The position numbers and the translations under genes are program-made. 64,000 nt of DNA from Casuarius casuarius. Taxonomy: Eukaryota > Chordata > Aves > Casuariiformes > Casuariidae. Positions 47,521-60,639 of the stretch are shown piece after piece. The stretch is from positions 1,737,804-1,801,803 of the forward strand of contig PTFA01000086.1 in NCBI GenBank assembly GCA_003342895.1, in the 5' to 3' direction. Positions within the stretch are counted from its first letter, which is position 1, and each line of letters opens with the position of its first letter. Below the pieces are notes generated by a model. The model searched no databases and had not been told where the DNA came from. It saw only the letters and a list, made by a program, of their open reading frames with translations.

Positions 47521-50500
47521 AGAGCGCTTACTAGTCTTCGAAGGTTTCTGTGAATTTGCTTTTTCACTGCCTGGAATTTATAGTAAGGAAAAGATTAAAT
47601 CTTAGTAATTTGGGGAAATTCCTCACTCCCTTTATTCAGCAGCTACGCAGCTGGTATTTTAAAAATTAATTATTCTTTCCGCCAAATAAAAGACGGAAAA
47701 CCACATTTTGACAACTGCCAATATGACTTTTTCACAGACCTTTTTGCCAAGGAATCCTATTTTTAGCCAGCCGTGGTAACTGCTGAGCTACTGGATTTCC
47801 TGTTTGTTTGATTTTTTTAAAAAACCTGAGTCATAACATTTATACAGTATTATTAGTAGGACCTACTAGTGAAATAAATAGCAAGCGAGTCCAACACAGA
47901 CGAGTTTTGACTGACAGTTGTCACCTATTGATGGAAATGGCCTGTTTGGTGGTTCCGGCGGTGATATCTACAGCTGCAAACCAGCAGCGCAGCCGCTGCC
48001 GTGGGCGCTGGGGTGAGGCACAGTCCTTTCTCGTCAGACCTTGGTGCTACGCTGTTTCGGTCAGGACATCTCGGCAGATAGTTCCTTCTTGCTCTGTATC
48101 CGGAGGAAAGAGGATTTTATTTCTTAGGGTTGTGATGTTTTAATAAGTACCTGTTTTGGTTTTTTTCCCTTTAACCATAGGATGCGAGTTGAGCTCTGAA
48201 ACCGTAAACAGTAATTTAGTATCTGATTACACATAACTGGAAAGCGTGAACCAAACCCTGAGCTTGAATGCCCGGGAACTTTGGAGAAGGTCTAGCTTTG
48301 GTGGACGTTTCATCCTCCTTGGGGAAACATTTTGAGCAGGAAGCCTGCTTCTGATTAATTTTGGAAACGTGTATAGGTGAAATTGCCAACTGTCTACAAA
48401 CATAAAATCAATTCAGTGAGTAGGAAATTAGCAGTTTGCTACTGAGCTCAGGGTTTTTGCAAATACACCAGGCAAAATACACAGCGAGCCTTGTTTTAGT
48501 CTTCAAATTCTCATTTACATTAAAACTATGCATATGCATGTTTATCAGGGGAAACATCTTCAGAAGGCAGCAGTCAGAAGTCTGCGCATTGACTCATTCC
48601 TGCACTTTGTATGCAAGCCATTTTTCCATGCTTTTTAATGTCGATAGTTGAATGGCACGTGAGAAAACGGAAGGAAAGGCTTTGAAGTTTCGTCTCTCAC
48701 AGCTGCTCGTGTACAAAAGACCACTTTGCAGTTCGGGGAAAATACTGCGTATATGACAGGACTGTCAGATTCATATACATATAATGAAGATATGAATGAC
48801 TGTTTTATAGGGCAGGGTAAAAAAAGAAGTCTGTCCTCAGAGATATCCAAATATAATTGATTGGAGCTTTGTTTATACAAAGAATTAAAATAAAATACGA
48901 TGAGCAAGAAATGCACCTATTGGTACAGGTGCTTAATGAACTTTCTGCATTGTGAGATCTGTGAGTATAATGGAGATTTCCGTATAGTTATTTTAGGAAC
49001 ATCAAATTGATATCACTGTGACACTGCCTTCATCGCTTTTATGTTGTTTTCCTGAAGAGCTAACCAATTTCTTCATCTCATCAGGATAAATTACCGAAAT
49101 CATTTAGAAAACAAGAACAAAGGAGAAATCATTTTCTGCTATTGCCAAATCATTCTACACTGTTGCCAAATTTTAGGACTTTTTTTTTATTGCACATCTC
49201 TTATTACTCCCTTGAGACAGTACTTGAAAATATTTTTTTTAATTTAAATTGAGTAGGGAAGTCAGCAGAGAAGGAGGAAGGGAAGGAAGATTTTTTTTGT
49301 CAAAACAACTGACATTTAGCAATACTGTTTCTATTTAGAATAGCTGTGACAACTGGCATTGTCCATATGGTAAAAAGGGGGAAAAAAAAGCTGGACACTG
49401 TGAATAAAAATCTATATTCTAGTACATTAATTTGCAGACATATAACTATTGTCAGGCAAAAAAAAACATTTAATAGAATTTGTCATATGAAGACACGGCA
49501 GGTCTTTTTTTCCTCTAAAAATACCCCACAGACAGCTATTCTTCCATTATTTCTAATCACTATGTATAAATGCTTTGCTAAGAATACATTATCTCCATTT
49601 GCAGACTGGAAACTTGTATTTCTGATGATAAATCTCTCGAGACATTGGCTTAGTTATGAGCACAATGCAAGGGGAGCTGGATGATATTTCATGTACTGTT
49701 TTATATCTGAATTCAGACAAGATGACCCTTATGTTCCTAATATTACCAATTCTGAAAATGTTTCACAAATGTTAGTATAATACCTGAAACAAAGTTCATG
49801 GAAAAAGAAGAAAAAGCCTGAAGCTGAAATCAGTCCTATCATAAGAAAAAAATATACATATGTACATACTTAACTTTATGTATACAGTTAGGTCTTGTTA
49901 CATGCACTCGGTTTTGAAACAAAGTTTTAATGGAGTAAGAAATGTAATTTAACGTCTTCTTATCATTAAAAAATACATTTCCTATTTTAACTACCCCATG
50001 CGCTTCTTAATGCAGTGTGCTTTGCTACCAGTAATAATGAGGCAGAGCAGTAGGTATTCACAGCTGGAATTATACTAGATGAGGTGTCCTGTGCATTATA
50101 AAAATCTTTGTGCAGGTAAAGCAGTTAATTAGTCCCCCAGCGTGAAGTTTGCAATCAGGTGTTGGAGCAGTTTCGGTTACAGTGTTGTGGTGAATCATTT
50201 CCTTCTGATGCTTGTGGTGATCAATCATGTGGGGCCCTCTTCTAGATTTTCACACCGGCTTTAAGACAAAAGACGTTCACAAAGAAAAACAAAATATTAT
50301 CCATCTGCGTACCCAGCGTGTATCTTGCATCCTATTTTTTTTAACTTTGCTTATTTTCAAGCTGCAAGGTTATTCAAACATTCTTCTTTTTTAAATGCAC
50401 GCTCGAGCCAGGCACAGGCTTCACAGGGAAATGTTCTGATCACATGAGGCTCTAAAGCAGTAAAACTGCAGACGCCTCGGAAGTGGTGTTTATTTTTTAC

Positions 50501-52454
50501 CAAATTGCTAGCCTTGTTTCGGAGCATCACGGTGGCTGTCTGATCAGTTGAACACTCAAGAGAACATCCTGATCTTCCCGAGGCACCTTTGAAACTGCGT
50601 AGCATAAAAAGCTAAAGATTTTCTTTTTCTCTAAAATAAAAGGGAATGCAGGTCCGTGCGTGTATGATCGCGCGCAGCTCCCTGCACACACGCAGAAAGC
50701 ACGTATGAAGAATTTTCACCTGCAGCTATTTTGACTGATTGATTTGGATTCAGGAATGCCTCCCCGCTCCAGACCACACTTAGCAACAAGCACAAGGTGA
50801 TACTTGAAGCTGGTCGTGCACTTCAGCGTGGCCCTGACGCGGGAAGGACTTGAGTGTGAGCAAAGGGGGCCTGTGTCGCCGCAGCACAAACACGGGCATG
50901 GGGAGCTCCAGCCCCGCGATGCAGTTACGAAAACCTAACCTCCCGTCCTTAGTCATGTTTTAATATATAAAATAATTGTGTAGTGATGAAGACCTTCAGC
51001 TCCCGGAGGTTTCAGTGGGAATTAAGGCTCATTAGAGGTGGCAAAACTAACACTATTTGCATAAAAATGCACATGGGAAAAAGGGAACATCAACTGTGTA
51101 ATAGTCCAGGCCTATTTTCAAGGTCTGCTGTATCTTTTTAGCTGACTACTACATTCGGGATGGATTTTATTAGAAACGTAACTAAGCATTCGTTTCAAAA
51201 GATACAGTTTTATTTTCTTTACATGGTTTTGAGGGCTGGTAATAAATTGTGGAAAACAGTTTTTAACTTTTCCCCATTGTTTCCTCCACTTTCCAGATCT
51301 GTACTCTGGGGTCTGGGCAGATTATTAACTGTGAAGATTGCTTGCTCTCTGTTACTGCTTATAATTATAAAACAGTTAAATGAATAAAGAATAAGGAACG
51401 TGACCTTGTCACCCTAACTCGTGAGTGGCTGTCAAGTGAGGTATCCCAGTAGGTTAAACACTGAAGTCTTCATTTATTTTTTCATTTTACCATGAACTAA
51501 AAATGGAAATTCTGCTTGCACAAAGACTTTGCACATTTGTACATTTAAGCATATAATATATATGCTGAATGTATATGTAACAGACATGAGACCTAAGGAA
51601 ATCAGAAGTCAGCCCCAACTCCAGTAGAGGTTTTCAGGGGAAGGACTGCAGGGTCGGATTCCTCGGTGACACAGAGGAGGTTCGCACAAGGTGCTGGGGG
51701 TGGAGCCCTGTTATTCAAGATATAATTAAAGTTGCAACAGTAGGTACCAAGGATCACTTCTGATGAAAGGAGCAAACCACGTGCCAAGCAAAACTGCAGG
51801 TCTCTTCTCTCTCCTCAGTTTAATTTCTAACAATAAAGATCCTTCCTGGCGGCCCGGGATGGCTGTATCTGCACCCTCCTGAGAGATGCGAGACATCACG
51901 CAGGGAAAGGGGGAGTCCAGAGCAGTGATTTTGTGGAGACACTGGCACGTGAACGTTGCTGCCTCTGCTACAGTATTTTTGATAGCTGAATCAATACAAC
52001 ATTGGCTGTCCTTGCAAAACACAACAGCTCAATAAATAAATTTGTCTGTATTTTTCTAGCTTGCCACAGTGGGAAATAATACGGGTTACTAAACAATTGT
52101 CACCTTTGATTTATAAATCTAATTAAATGTGGGTGGTTTTGTTGCTCTCAGATCATTTAGCAAATTAAAAGATACAGGAAAAGAAAACTCTACAAGTGAA
52201 CCAGTGAAATACAGTACATCTGAATACTTCACAGTTTATGGAGGCATTTGACCTTGATCATTACGACTGCTTTGAACGCAGCACTTTAGTGTTGCTTACC
52301 CTTTGTCTATTGACAAAATACGATATTCAAAACAAATCTGCAATGAAACAGTTTTAAATTATCATTTAAGACTCAAGGAATTCATTCCAACTCCAGTCTT
52401 GGGACAACACATCTTTATCCCTAGTGATTTCCTGGTTTAGCAGCACAATTTTGC

Positions 52455-52472
52455 TTTTTTTTTTTTTTTTTT
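52455..52472. repeat. Poly-T tract (18 T)
   Basis: An uninterrupted run of 18 T. Confidence 0.9.
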
Positions 52473-52793
52473 GCATTATATTCAATTAATAATAGTTGAA
52501 GTCATCCATTTCATTGGGATTCATTTAATGTGCAAAGGGGCTTTACTCTTGGATTAACAAACATTTCAGTTCAAGACACCATCCTTCTGGCAAACTTTGG
52601 AAATATTACACCCTATTTTGTCCTGTTGCTGTGTTATAAATGAGTGGCTTCTGCAACTAAAGGAGCAGTTTCAGGGATTTCTTTTTAATCGTGGAGAGTT
52701 TTTTCCTAATAGTCTTTGGCTTGCAAACAATGAGAGAGAATCCCAGATGAGCGTCCTTAATATTCCATCTAATCAGGATCCCTTTGTTTCCTC

Positions 52794-52815
52794 TTTTTTA
52801 TTTTATTTTATTTTA
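52794..52815. repeat. (TTTTA)n microsatellite
   Basis: Four tandem TTTTA units. Confidence 0.85.
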
Positions 52816-53639
52816 AACTTGAAATAAGATCCTCTGCAATGGCCCAAACCATGCTCTCAGCTACACTGTGCAGCTTTTCCCAAGTAAAACAGAGCCTGGT
52901 TGGTACTTCCTGAATATTGCAGGAGGAAAAGGAGCTTGGATAGATTCAGGCCTAAGAGACCCATAGCAATGAATCAGGGGTAGTGAAGCTCAGGCTTGTT
53001 AATATTCCAGAGATGGAAATTTCCAGTATTTCCCCATGGGATTTTGCATTGGGGATAATAGGTATTGTCTCCGTAGCCATAGCCAATATATTCCTCAAAG
53101 CCAGAGGGTCTCTAATGCATTCAGTCCTTCCCTGGCTATGAAGAGCTAATCTGGGGCTGCTACATTTCTCTCTGGGATTTCCTGGCCAGAAATACGTGCA
53201 CATGTGCTGTGTAACAGCATGTAGAGTAAACCTGATGTATCCGGGATGCATCAAACTTATTGCACATGTGTGGATCAACCATACATCGCGTGCTCAATAA
53301 ATCCAACATTTCCGAGAAAAGCAGTACAAGTGATCTACACACCCACTACACAAATCTCTGGAATTTGGGATGTAGGGAAATTCGTCTGGGTTGCCCTTAT
53401 ATCCAGAAATCCCAGGCGATGGGCAAATCCAGTCCTTGAATTCTGCCTGAACAAAGATGAAAAGGAAAAATATTCTTTTCACTGTCTGAGTGATGGAAAA
53501 AAAAGTATGTACTTGGAAATATCTAAGCATACAGTAGCCCTAGCTAGTCTCCCTGTGTTGCATGTTCCCATTCTGTTCCTCCTTTGATATCTACTGAGAG
53601 TCTGTGGTTGTGGTTCCTTAGAGGATGGCAAATGGGTGT

Positions 53640-53815
53640 TGTATGGTGCTCGTTAAAGGATTTCTGCGCTTCATTCAGTCGCTCTGCCCCAGACTTGTAG
53701 TATCCTGGGCAAAATACTGTGCGTCTCCAAGACTCCTTTTGTCCATCTATAAGGTGGGTATAGCGGTACCTACCACCGTCTGTAAAGTACTCGCACCACT
53801 ACGCATCAGTGGTCC
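53640..53815 (+). repeat. CORE/MIR-like SINE relic, relatively long
   Basis: The segment keeps the MIR order over about 170 bases: 'gctctgccccagacttgtag' (CORE start), 'tcctgggcaaaatactgtg' (= ccttgggcaagtcactt), 'ttttgtccatctataaggtgggtatagcggtacctacc' (= cctcatctgtaaaatggggataatagtacctacc) and 'gtctgtaaagtactc' (= tgtaaagcgctt). Plus orientation. It lies in 'ordinary' desert and adds to the picture of old, unrenewed sauropsid DNA. Confidence 0.65.
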
Positions 53816-54740
53816 TACTGTTCTTCCTGCCATCTACCGCTTTTAATGAAACTGTGGACTATTTTAAGTAAGACTTGTGCTACCTACGCAGATTGGATCG
53901 TGCCTCTCTAGTCGCTCATTCCCACACAATGCAGTTTTTAAAAGCCCCACAAAACTCCCATTGCCTCTGACCTATCCCTCTCCTTAAGACACAAGCCATG
54001 AAAGTCTAGGACATTAACATGGTGCACGACCCCCTCTTAGCTGGCGCCAAAAATTCCTACACTCATAGCTGGCTTTAAAAAAATCTTTTCTTTGCCTTGA
54101 AAAGCAATCAAGTAAAAAGAAAGGCTGTTCAGGTGACAAATATTTCTTACTAAGAATAATTTAATTCCATGAAAATATTTATAAAATTAAGTAATAGCTG
54201 CCTGGAGTAGCACAGTGAGACTGCTGACAGTATGTAACTATTCATTACTGTATGAAAGGCAAGGCATAATATTACCACAAATCCGTTATCATTTAGTACG
54301 TGGCTTCTCGTTCAGTCCAGTTGCTGCAGTTATGAACATTTAGAGTATCTGCAGGAGAGAAAGGATTAGCGACTTTTCTCAGGCAGCCTTAGAAAATAAT
54401 TCTTTTCTCTGTATTTTACAAATTGTGATTTTATTTTCAAAGCTGAGACAAAGGAAACGCTGTACTCTGGCAAGGAGACGCGCTGCTTAAGGCTGACAGC
54501 TGGAGCACTGTATATAGGATGGCAGTTCTTGATTTGTCAGCATGTTGCTAGGGGTAGGGAAATTGAGAATATAGTAAAACGCCTATTGAAATGTTCCTGT
54601 ATCTCATGGTACATGTGCACACGCGCTCTTTCCCTCACATATGTATATTCACTGCAACTTCTAAAAATATATATATCCTCTTGACAAAACCAGAAAGACA
54701 CATCATGTGTTTCCTTTCTTCTCTTTGCCTTTGTGCACAG
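53816..54740. other. Non-coding stretch
   Basis: Ordinary AT-rich sequence, ending in a long pyrimidine-rich segment that forms a good splice acceptor at 54740. Confidence 0.5.
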
Positions 54741-54986
54741 GTCTCAAAAGTAACAGAATTAGGGACAGCACAGAAATCAAGTCTACAAAAAACCCAGAGC
54801 GGAGCCCTAGGAGGGAGGAAGACTGCCGCGAAGCTGTGCTCCCCGAGGGCAGCACGACAGGAGGGGGGCGGTGGGCAGGCTGGCTCGGCCGGGGCCGGGA
54901 GCTGAACATCTCTGTCCTCCAAAGACGGCTCTGTGTGGGGAGCCAGAGCAGGGTGCAGAACCTCAGCTCTTTCGGTGTTGGTGCAG
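54741..54986 (+). other. Possible internal exon (coding or lncRNA), unidentified
   Basis: A strong acceptor (about 30 pyrimidine-rich bases then 'gtgcacag', ending 54740) and a donor (GCAG/GTACCA at 54986-54987) bracket 246 bases. One phase stays open across the whole segment (frame ending at 54997), but a second phase is nearly open as well and the right half is GC-rich, so coding potential is weak. An unspliced CpG islet preceded by a chance pyrimidine tract is an equally good explanation. Confidence 0.2.
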
Positions 54987-57680
54987 GTACCAAATGAAGG
55001 GGGCACCTATTCATAGTGAATTCGTCCAGCTTCTCGTGATTGTCTGGGTAGATAAAAGGAAATGGAAATTTGCCCAATTAGCTGTTTCCATGTGCAATTA
55101 TCTGGTTTCCATGCCTGAAGTATGATAACTGCATGCCTAAAGCAGCCATCCAGCTTCATGCACGCTTGCAGCGCTCCATCGAGTTCCTAACTTCTCTTGC
55201 AAATGCAGCTTGCAGTGGTGAATGTCGAAAACTCTTTTGTTATCCAGCACTGCAGAGTGGATTATTGAGCGTCTCTTACACTCTGTAAAATGATGACATT
55301 TACTAATACCTTTCAACATCTGCTGAAGGTATTTGTCTAAATATACATATACAACACCAGGGGACATTTTGCAGCAATACCAATTGACGCATTTTTCTAA
55401 ACTTGTGTGTGCTGCTTTAAAGGGTTTAATTTACTGTACAGTATGATAACGTCTCAGGCAAACTGGTCGGGGCTGTTCCTGCAGAAGAAGCAGGAAGTTT
55501 GAAGCAGGAAGCATTTTTTCACTCTCATGGTTTATATTGTCACCAGAAGTCCTTGATAAAGCTATAGCTGCATCTGTCAGGCAAGGATTTTGTCAGCACC
55601 AAAAGCTGTTATTAGGAGACCTGTGAGAGGGGTCTGCTTTTCTACAATATTAATAGCTAGCTACTGCAGTATGCTCCAGACAAATACTCTTCTTTTGTCC
55701 TGTAGGAATGCATGCACATGTACTTTCCAGTTTAATGTTATATATAGTCTAATCTGAATGTTCTGCCTTCCTAATCAGATACAAACCGTGTTCGCTAAAA
55801 CTGCGTTAATAAAAACTTCATTATAAAATGATAATATCCCCTAACTTTGGAAGAACACTCTCATGTTAAAAAAGTCCCACGTAAGAAGTTTTCTCCTACC
55901 TAGTCTGGCATAACACCATCTCCGATAAATAAACTGAAAGAGGTTTACATTTCAATTTGACTTGTCATTTCAGTCGATTGGGGGTTTTTTGTGTTTGCTT
56001 CCACTGAACACAACTCACCTTCATCTCTGTCTCACGTCAGCAGTTTAAGGTTGAAGGGTGCTCGGGTGCATGGGCTACTGGGAGGCTTCGGTGCTGGGTT
56101 TGGAAACAGTTGTTTTAAGTGCAGATTTTTTTTTATAATTATGGCAGTTTCTTTAAAATACACTCTCAAAAACTTCAGTATGTAGTAATATTTAATTTCT
56201 TTTGAAGAAAAAATAGTCATATAGCAAATAATGTTAACAATGCAAAAATGAAGCAAAATCTGATGATTTATTTGAATAATATCCTGACACAAACAGGCTG
56301 CAGGGAAGCTATTACTCTGTCCCACATACAATACCTCCATTGCGGCAAAACACCAGTGTCAAACTTTGAATGTCCACATTTGAGTGCTCAGATGATGGGT
56401 ACGCTTCGGAGGGGTGCCAGGTCCACACCAGAGCCTGCAGGATTAGGCCTTGCAGAACAATAACAGGTTTTAAAATCCCAGCTCCCTCTGAGCACGCTGA
56501 AATGCTGTGGTGCAGTCACAGCTGCTGTGAATTACTGTAGCTCCATTAAAGGCAATAGCATGATATTGATATGCACCAGCTGAAGCCCTGGCCTGCACGT
56601 ACATCTGACAGGTTTCTGCTGGCAGGACTGTGAGATAGCGCAGCGCTGGGAGCCCCCGGGTCTCCTCCAAGCACATCCCGCAGTGGGGGACGCAGGCAGA
56701 GCGCAGCGGGTGAGCGGGAGCCCTGCGTCCGTGCCCGCGCTGCAGCCCGGCAGCTTCGGGGTGCTGCCTGGCTCAGGGGAGCTGCTGGTGCCCGAGCAGG
56801 GTGCACGGGGATCGGCTGGAGCATCCGCAACACGCTGGCAAAGCTTCCTTCGCCAGGTTGTTGGGAGATTTTGGCCCAAGTCAATATGGCAGAAGCTGTG
56901 GGATTTGTGTTAAGAAACTGCATTTAGGGATTGACTTTTTTTTTTTTTTTGAAAGTTATTGGAAAGCTGCTTAGAGCTGGGAAGTGTGACGTGTGTGTGT
57001 GTGTCCCCCTCCCCCTTTAAACCCGACCGTAGCTGGCAAATGTCCGTCACCTGTTTGCTGAGTGCACCGACTGCCATGCTCGCGCAGTCGCAAGAATGTT
57101 CTTCTTGCAAGAACAGAGAAGCAGAAAAATGTAAATCAAATAAACATAACAAATGTAAGGAAAGGGATCAGGTTACTAGTCAGTTGGGGGGGGGAGCTAA
57201 TGTGTTTTGAAGGAAAACGATATCTGCTTGCGGTGCCTGAACAATAACTCTCAAAATGGGGCAGCACATTCGCTGCTCAGGAACATCTGAGGCAGCTCCC
57301 TCCGGCCCGGACGAGCAGTGCTGGCTCCGCTAACCAGCACTGGAAACCAGTGAGCTCCGGCAAGACACCATGCCTTTGCCAACTGTCATGCTAATACCTC
57401 ATTTTAAGCAACTGCTTGTCTTTTCTCATAACCTTTCAAATGCACATTTTTGTCATACCAGCGCTGTGGCACCCAAAATGTTAAGAAGCCTCAGATTTTT
57501 TCCTTGCATTTCTGATACGTGAAGGAAGCGTTGGGGAAGGGACAATAGCGATTGTAGGAAGAAACAAATACTGGTAACAAAGAGCCGGCGCTCAGGGAAT
57601 TCTCTCTGCTCTCAGATTAGGCAGAAAAAAATGTTGCAGGCCTCCAGGAACGGTGCTACCACTTCAGGACTGATCAATAT
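54987..57680. other. Non-coding stretch with one GC islet
   Basis: The clear CpG-rich patch is at about 56.64-56.86 kb, with frames open on both strands. A 15-base T run (56936-56950) and a GT microsatellite follow. No exon is supported. Confidence 0.45.
56991..57004. repeat. (GT)n microsatellite
   Basis: Seven GT dinucleotides. Confidence 0.85.
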
Positions 57681-57880
57681 TAGCTTTCTATTTATAGAAC
57701 ACCTTTCACGCCGAGGCTCTGTGCTGTTTATAAATTAATAAACACATGTGCAAGAATCCCATCATCCATTATTAACGTATCAGCGCCTTCATTTTATGAG
57801 AGACGATTTTTGTTTTTAACGCTGCGAAGTTTTGAAAGTCAAAAAATTGCTTTTTGTACCCCATTCCCTCTGCTGTAGTA
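57681..57880 (-). repeat. CORE/MIR-like SINE 3' region, antisense
   Basis: 'ctatttatagaacacctttcacgccgaggctctgtgctgtttataaa' (read in parts from 57689) parallels 'tatatagcgcctttcatccaaaggatctcaaagcgctttacaaa', and 'ccttcattttatgagaga' (57789 on) parallels 'ccccattttacagatgag'. These are antisense phrases of the sauropsid MIR-like family, so the element lies on the minus strand. Strongly diverged. Confidence 0.5.
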
Positions 57881-59084
57881 CTCTGTCAACGAATTGCTGT
57901 ACCAGCGCTATCGGGGAGCAAGAGGACCTACTCGAAGGTAAACAGTATACCAAAGACTGTCTCCAAAAATTCGTTTAACTCACCGCATTGTGCCTGAGGA
58001 TTGCACCTCACGAAGGCCTGGCTAATCTTACACAAAACCCCTTACAAAACGAGCCCTTCCTGAACTCGGAATTAATATGCACGCATGTCTTAAGTCTGAT
58101 ATTGCTGTTTTAAGGCAGATAATTTTGTTTGCTTGCCCGTGGCTCGGATCAGCCTCTCGCGCGGTTCCAGGGTTTGAGCGCCCTTGGCGCGTGCCCTGGA
58201 GCGCGTAAAACACCCCTTCCCCTAGGGATGCGTCCCTCGCTTTGGGGAAAACCTTGGGAAACTTCGAGAGACTGTTTCCATTATTTTGACAACATATCTG
58301 TGGTGAATAACATTACTGCTGTGTGTGAAATTTTGGTTAAGTTTCTCTAAGGTGAAAACAGAGCAGGCAAACTTCTGCACTTTTAATGGAAGGCGAAATG
58401 GAAAATGACCTCAGGAGGGGAAGTGATGAAAAAGGTGACATTTAAATTACACTGACAGAATAGCACAAGTGTGAGAATTGCAGTGTAGCTCCCAAACCGT
58501 TCAGACCTGCAGTGTCTGTAAAATCGCGGGTTTTGGTGTAGATCAACTTCTTTTGTAACAAATGTGAACACAGCTCACCTAACGGAGGGAGGAAACTTGC
58601 ATTAGCAAACGCAGAGAGTGAGCGTGCCACCCTAGCAAGCAGCGCAGTTCGGCTCCAAGGTTAGCACCAGTTCAGCGTACAGTTACCTTTATAAACGTGC
58701 ACAGTCTGCTCAGGGCTGGGCATTTAATATTATTTTTTTATTTTTTTGAAGCGTGGTGCCAGATGCTGAGTAGCACGGGTGACTCTGTTCTCACTTTGCC
58801 ATAGCCCAAGCAGCGGAAAGGAGTTTAAAAACTGGGAGTGAAAAGACTGGAAGCCCAAACTGCTCACGGAAGAGAGAGGATTAACAGCCAGGCCCTAGAT
58901 GCGGCTCCTGATAGCCGGCGTAAAGGGCCATGTGACACCAGCCAGGACAATTTGGAAAGTTACAGCAAAAGTTTGGGGCCTCTGCCGCTGATAACTGAGC
59001 GTGCTGGGCGGAGGGTATGATTTCATTACCCCGAGTTTGCTTATCTTCTCAAGTAGCCTTTTTTTTTTTTTTTTAATACCATTT
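57881..59084. other. Non-coding stretch
   Basis: Mixed composition with small CpG-rich patches near 58.15 kb. T-rich runs occur at 58729-58747 and 59059-59074. No exon is supported. Confidence 0.5.
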
Positions 59085-59320
59085 ATGTTTCACCGGTGTA
59101 TTTGTCTGCATTCACTGCACGGGGAAATGTATGCATGCTTCAAATTTGTTTCTGTTTCAGTCCTGAGGACCGGCCTGTGTGCCTGAAAGCTCTTCTTTTT
59201 TTTTTTTTCCAGCTACATCACTCTAATAAAAGCTATCACCTCTGCGTGCAAATCTGTCCTCTCTTTATATCACCACAGCTACAACAAGGCTGCTGCTGCC
59301 ATTACTTGTTATGTGCACTA
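59085..59320 (+). repeat. Old interspersed repeat ('ctaataaaagctatcacct' family)
   Basis: Four phrases in order recall a repeat abundant in turtle and crocodilian DNA: 'tcctgaggac', 'cctgaaagctcttct', 'ccagctacatcactctaataaaagctatcacctc' and 'ccacagctacaacaaggctgct'. I remember its consensus as 'cctgaagaag...cgaaagcttgtct...cagttggtctaataaaagatatcacct...ggctacaacaac'. A T run (59196-59208) interrupts it. Orientation as remembered is plus. The family name is not known to me with certainty. Confidence 0.5.
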
Positions 59321-60179
59321 CCAAATAATGTGCGCTTGAATAAAAAAAAATAAGATCCCCAAGATCTTTCACCCACGAGTCACGAGACAAGAGAACGCGC
59401 AGATAATGGTGTGCCGTCATTTCAAGAAGAACCCATTTGCAGGGCAAAGTACCCTGACAAAATTGTGGGTTGTTCGAGCAAAATGAGTTGGGAGAAAGTG
59501 ATATATTTTCTTTGAGAAATCTGCATGCTATTGAACGAGCCTCTGTTTACATGGCTGTCCCTGCACTGCATGTACTGTGATAAGTAAAGACATGTAATGC
59601 CTCAAGTCTGCTAAAGTTCACACTCAGTGAAAACAAAACAAAATCAAGGTCAAACAGAAAATCTTTAATAGCTGTATTGTCGGTGCGCCTCGCAGCATTT
59701 GAAATAGGCGGGGTATATAAAACAGTGAAAGAAAAAACCTGCAGTTTCTTTCACGGTATAAAAATAAGCTGTTCTGTGTTAAATTTGCTGTACACAAAGT
59801 AACTAAACCTACACATTTTATGAGTGTAAAAGTACCTACAAGTGGATTTTTAAAGAATGCAGGACTTTTAGCCTAGAATGCAAAGCGGGGAAGGAAGAAG
59901 AAGAAAAAAAAGGGCTGCTGTTGATGACAGAGGAGCCTGGTAACTGAATATGCGTTAAGAGATAGTTACTAATGCAAGAGCCGGGCACATTCTTGGGGGG
60001 GAGGGAGCCCGGCGCCTTGTGCATGGTTACTGCACAAAGTCGCTTCATGGATTATCTGATGTTGCAAGAACCTGATTGCTTGCAGCTTTCTCATCACTGC
60101 CTCATCTGTGTCTTCATTTAGTAAATCTAATCATGTGAGCATGTTAGTCAAATCTGAGACCGTGTCTAACTACCAAACT

Positions 60180-60236
60180 GCCTCTGCAGCAGGCGTTTCC
60201 TGTAAACATACTACTGTGTGTACTTCTGCAGAGGCA
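60180..60236. repeat. Inverted repeat, 11-bp arms
   Basis: TGCCTCTGCAG (60179-60189) is the exact reverse complement of CTGCAGAGGCA (60226-60236), with a 36-base loop. The loop does not pair well further, so it is a weak candidate for a processed hairpin RNA. Confidence 0.6.
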
Positions 60237-60374
60237 AAAACACGAGAATCATCTGACACCATTAGATTTTCTCTTAGTCGTTACTGAAATAACGCTGAAA
60301 GGAGTAATTTGTGTGAAGGGGAATTTCAAAAACAAGCCACAAAGCACCAATAAAGCCATCTCACAGGCGAGTCT

Positions 60375-60510
60375 GTCTGTGTTCTCGGCTCGGTCTCATC
60401 TGAACATCTCACAAACAATTTATGAATAATTCTGTAAGCAAAAAATAAAATGATCCCAGTTTCGCAAACAGAAATTGTTGCACAGAAATGAACACGGTGG
60501 AATTTTCTAT
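60375..60510 (-). repeat. CORE/MIR-like relic, antisense
   Basis: 'catctcacaaacaatttatgaataattctgtaagc' and 'atgatcccagtttcgcaaacag' parallel 'catctcacaaacattaatgaattaagcctcacaac' and 'ttatcccattttacaaatg' of the antisense sauropsid SINE. The SINE at 60640-60865 lies 130 bases away in the same orientation, so both may be parts of one element split by an insertion, or two insertions. Confidence 0.4.
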
Positions 60511-60639
60511 TCCAACTCATGGCCCAGATGCCCAAAATCATTTTAAAAAGGACTTCTAAAATTTGCTAACTTTGAGCCTTTAGGTTACACTTTGATCACG
60601 GTTTCAAGCTTATCTCCTTAAAAGCGAAAACACTATTTA

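Larger units (their letters stand above)
47521..53635. other. Long non-coding stretch, about 6.1 kb
   Basis: AT-rich and without convincing exons. Frames of 75-113 codons at 49.3, 51.2, 51.7-52.0 and 53.2-53.6 kb have no domain. A TGCATAAAAATGCA-like dyad with an octamer-type ATTTGCAT occurs near 51055. Microsatellites are listed separately. Confidence 0.5.

Noticed and set aside
60179..60236. microRNA precursor from the 11-bp inverted repeat
   Set aside because: The 36-base interior does not extend the stem, so it lacks the long imperfect stem of a pre-miRNA, and no known mature sequence is recognised.
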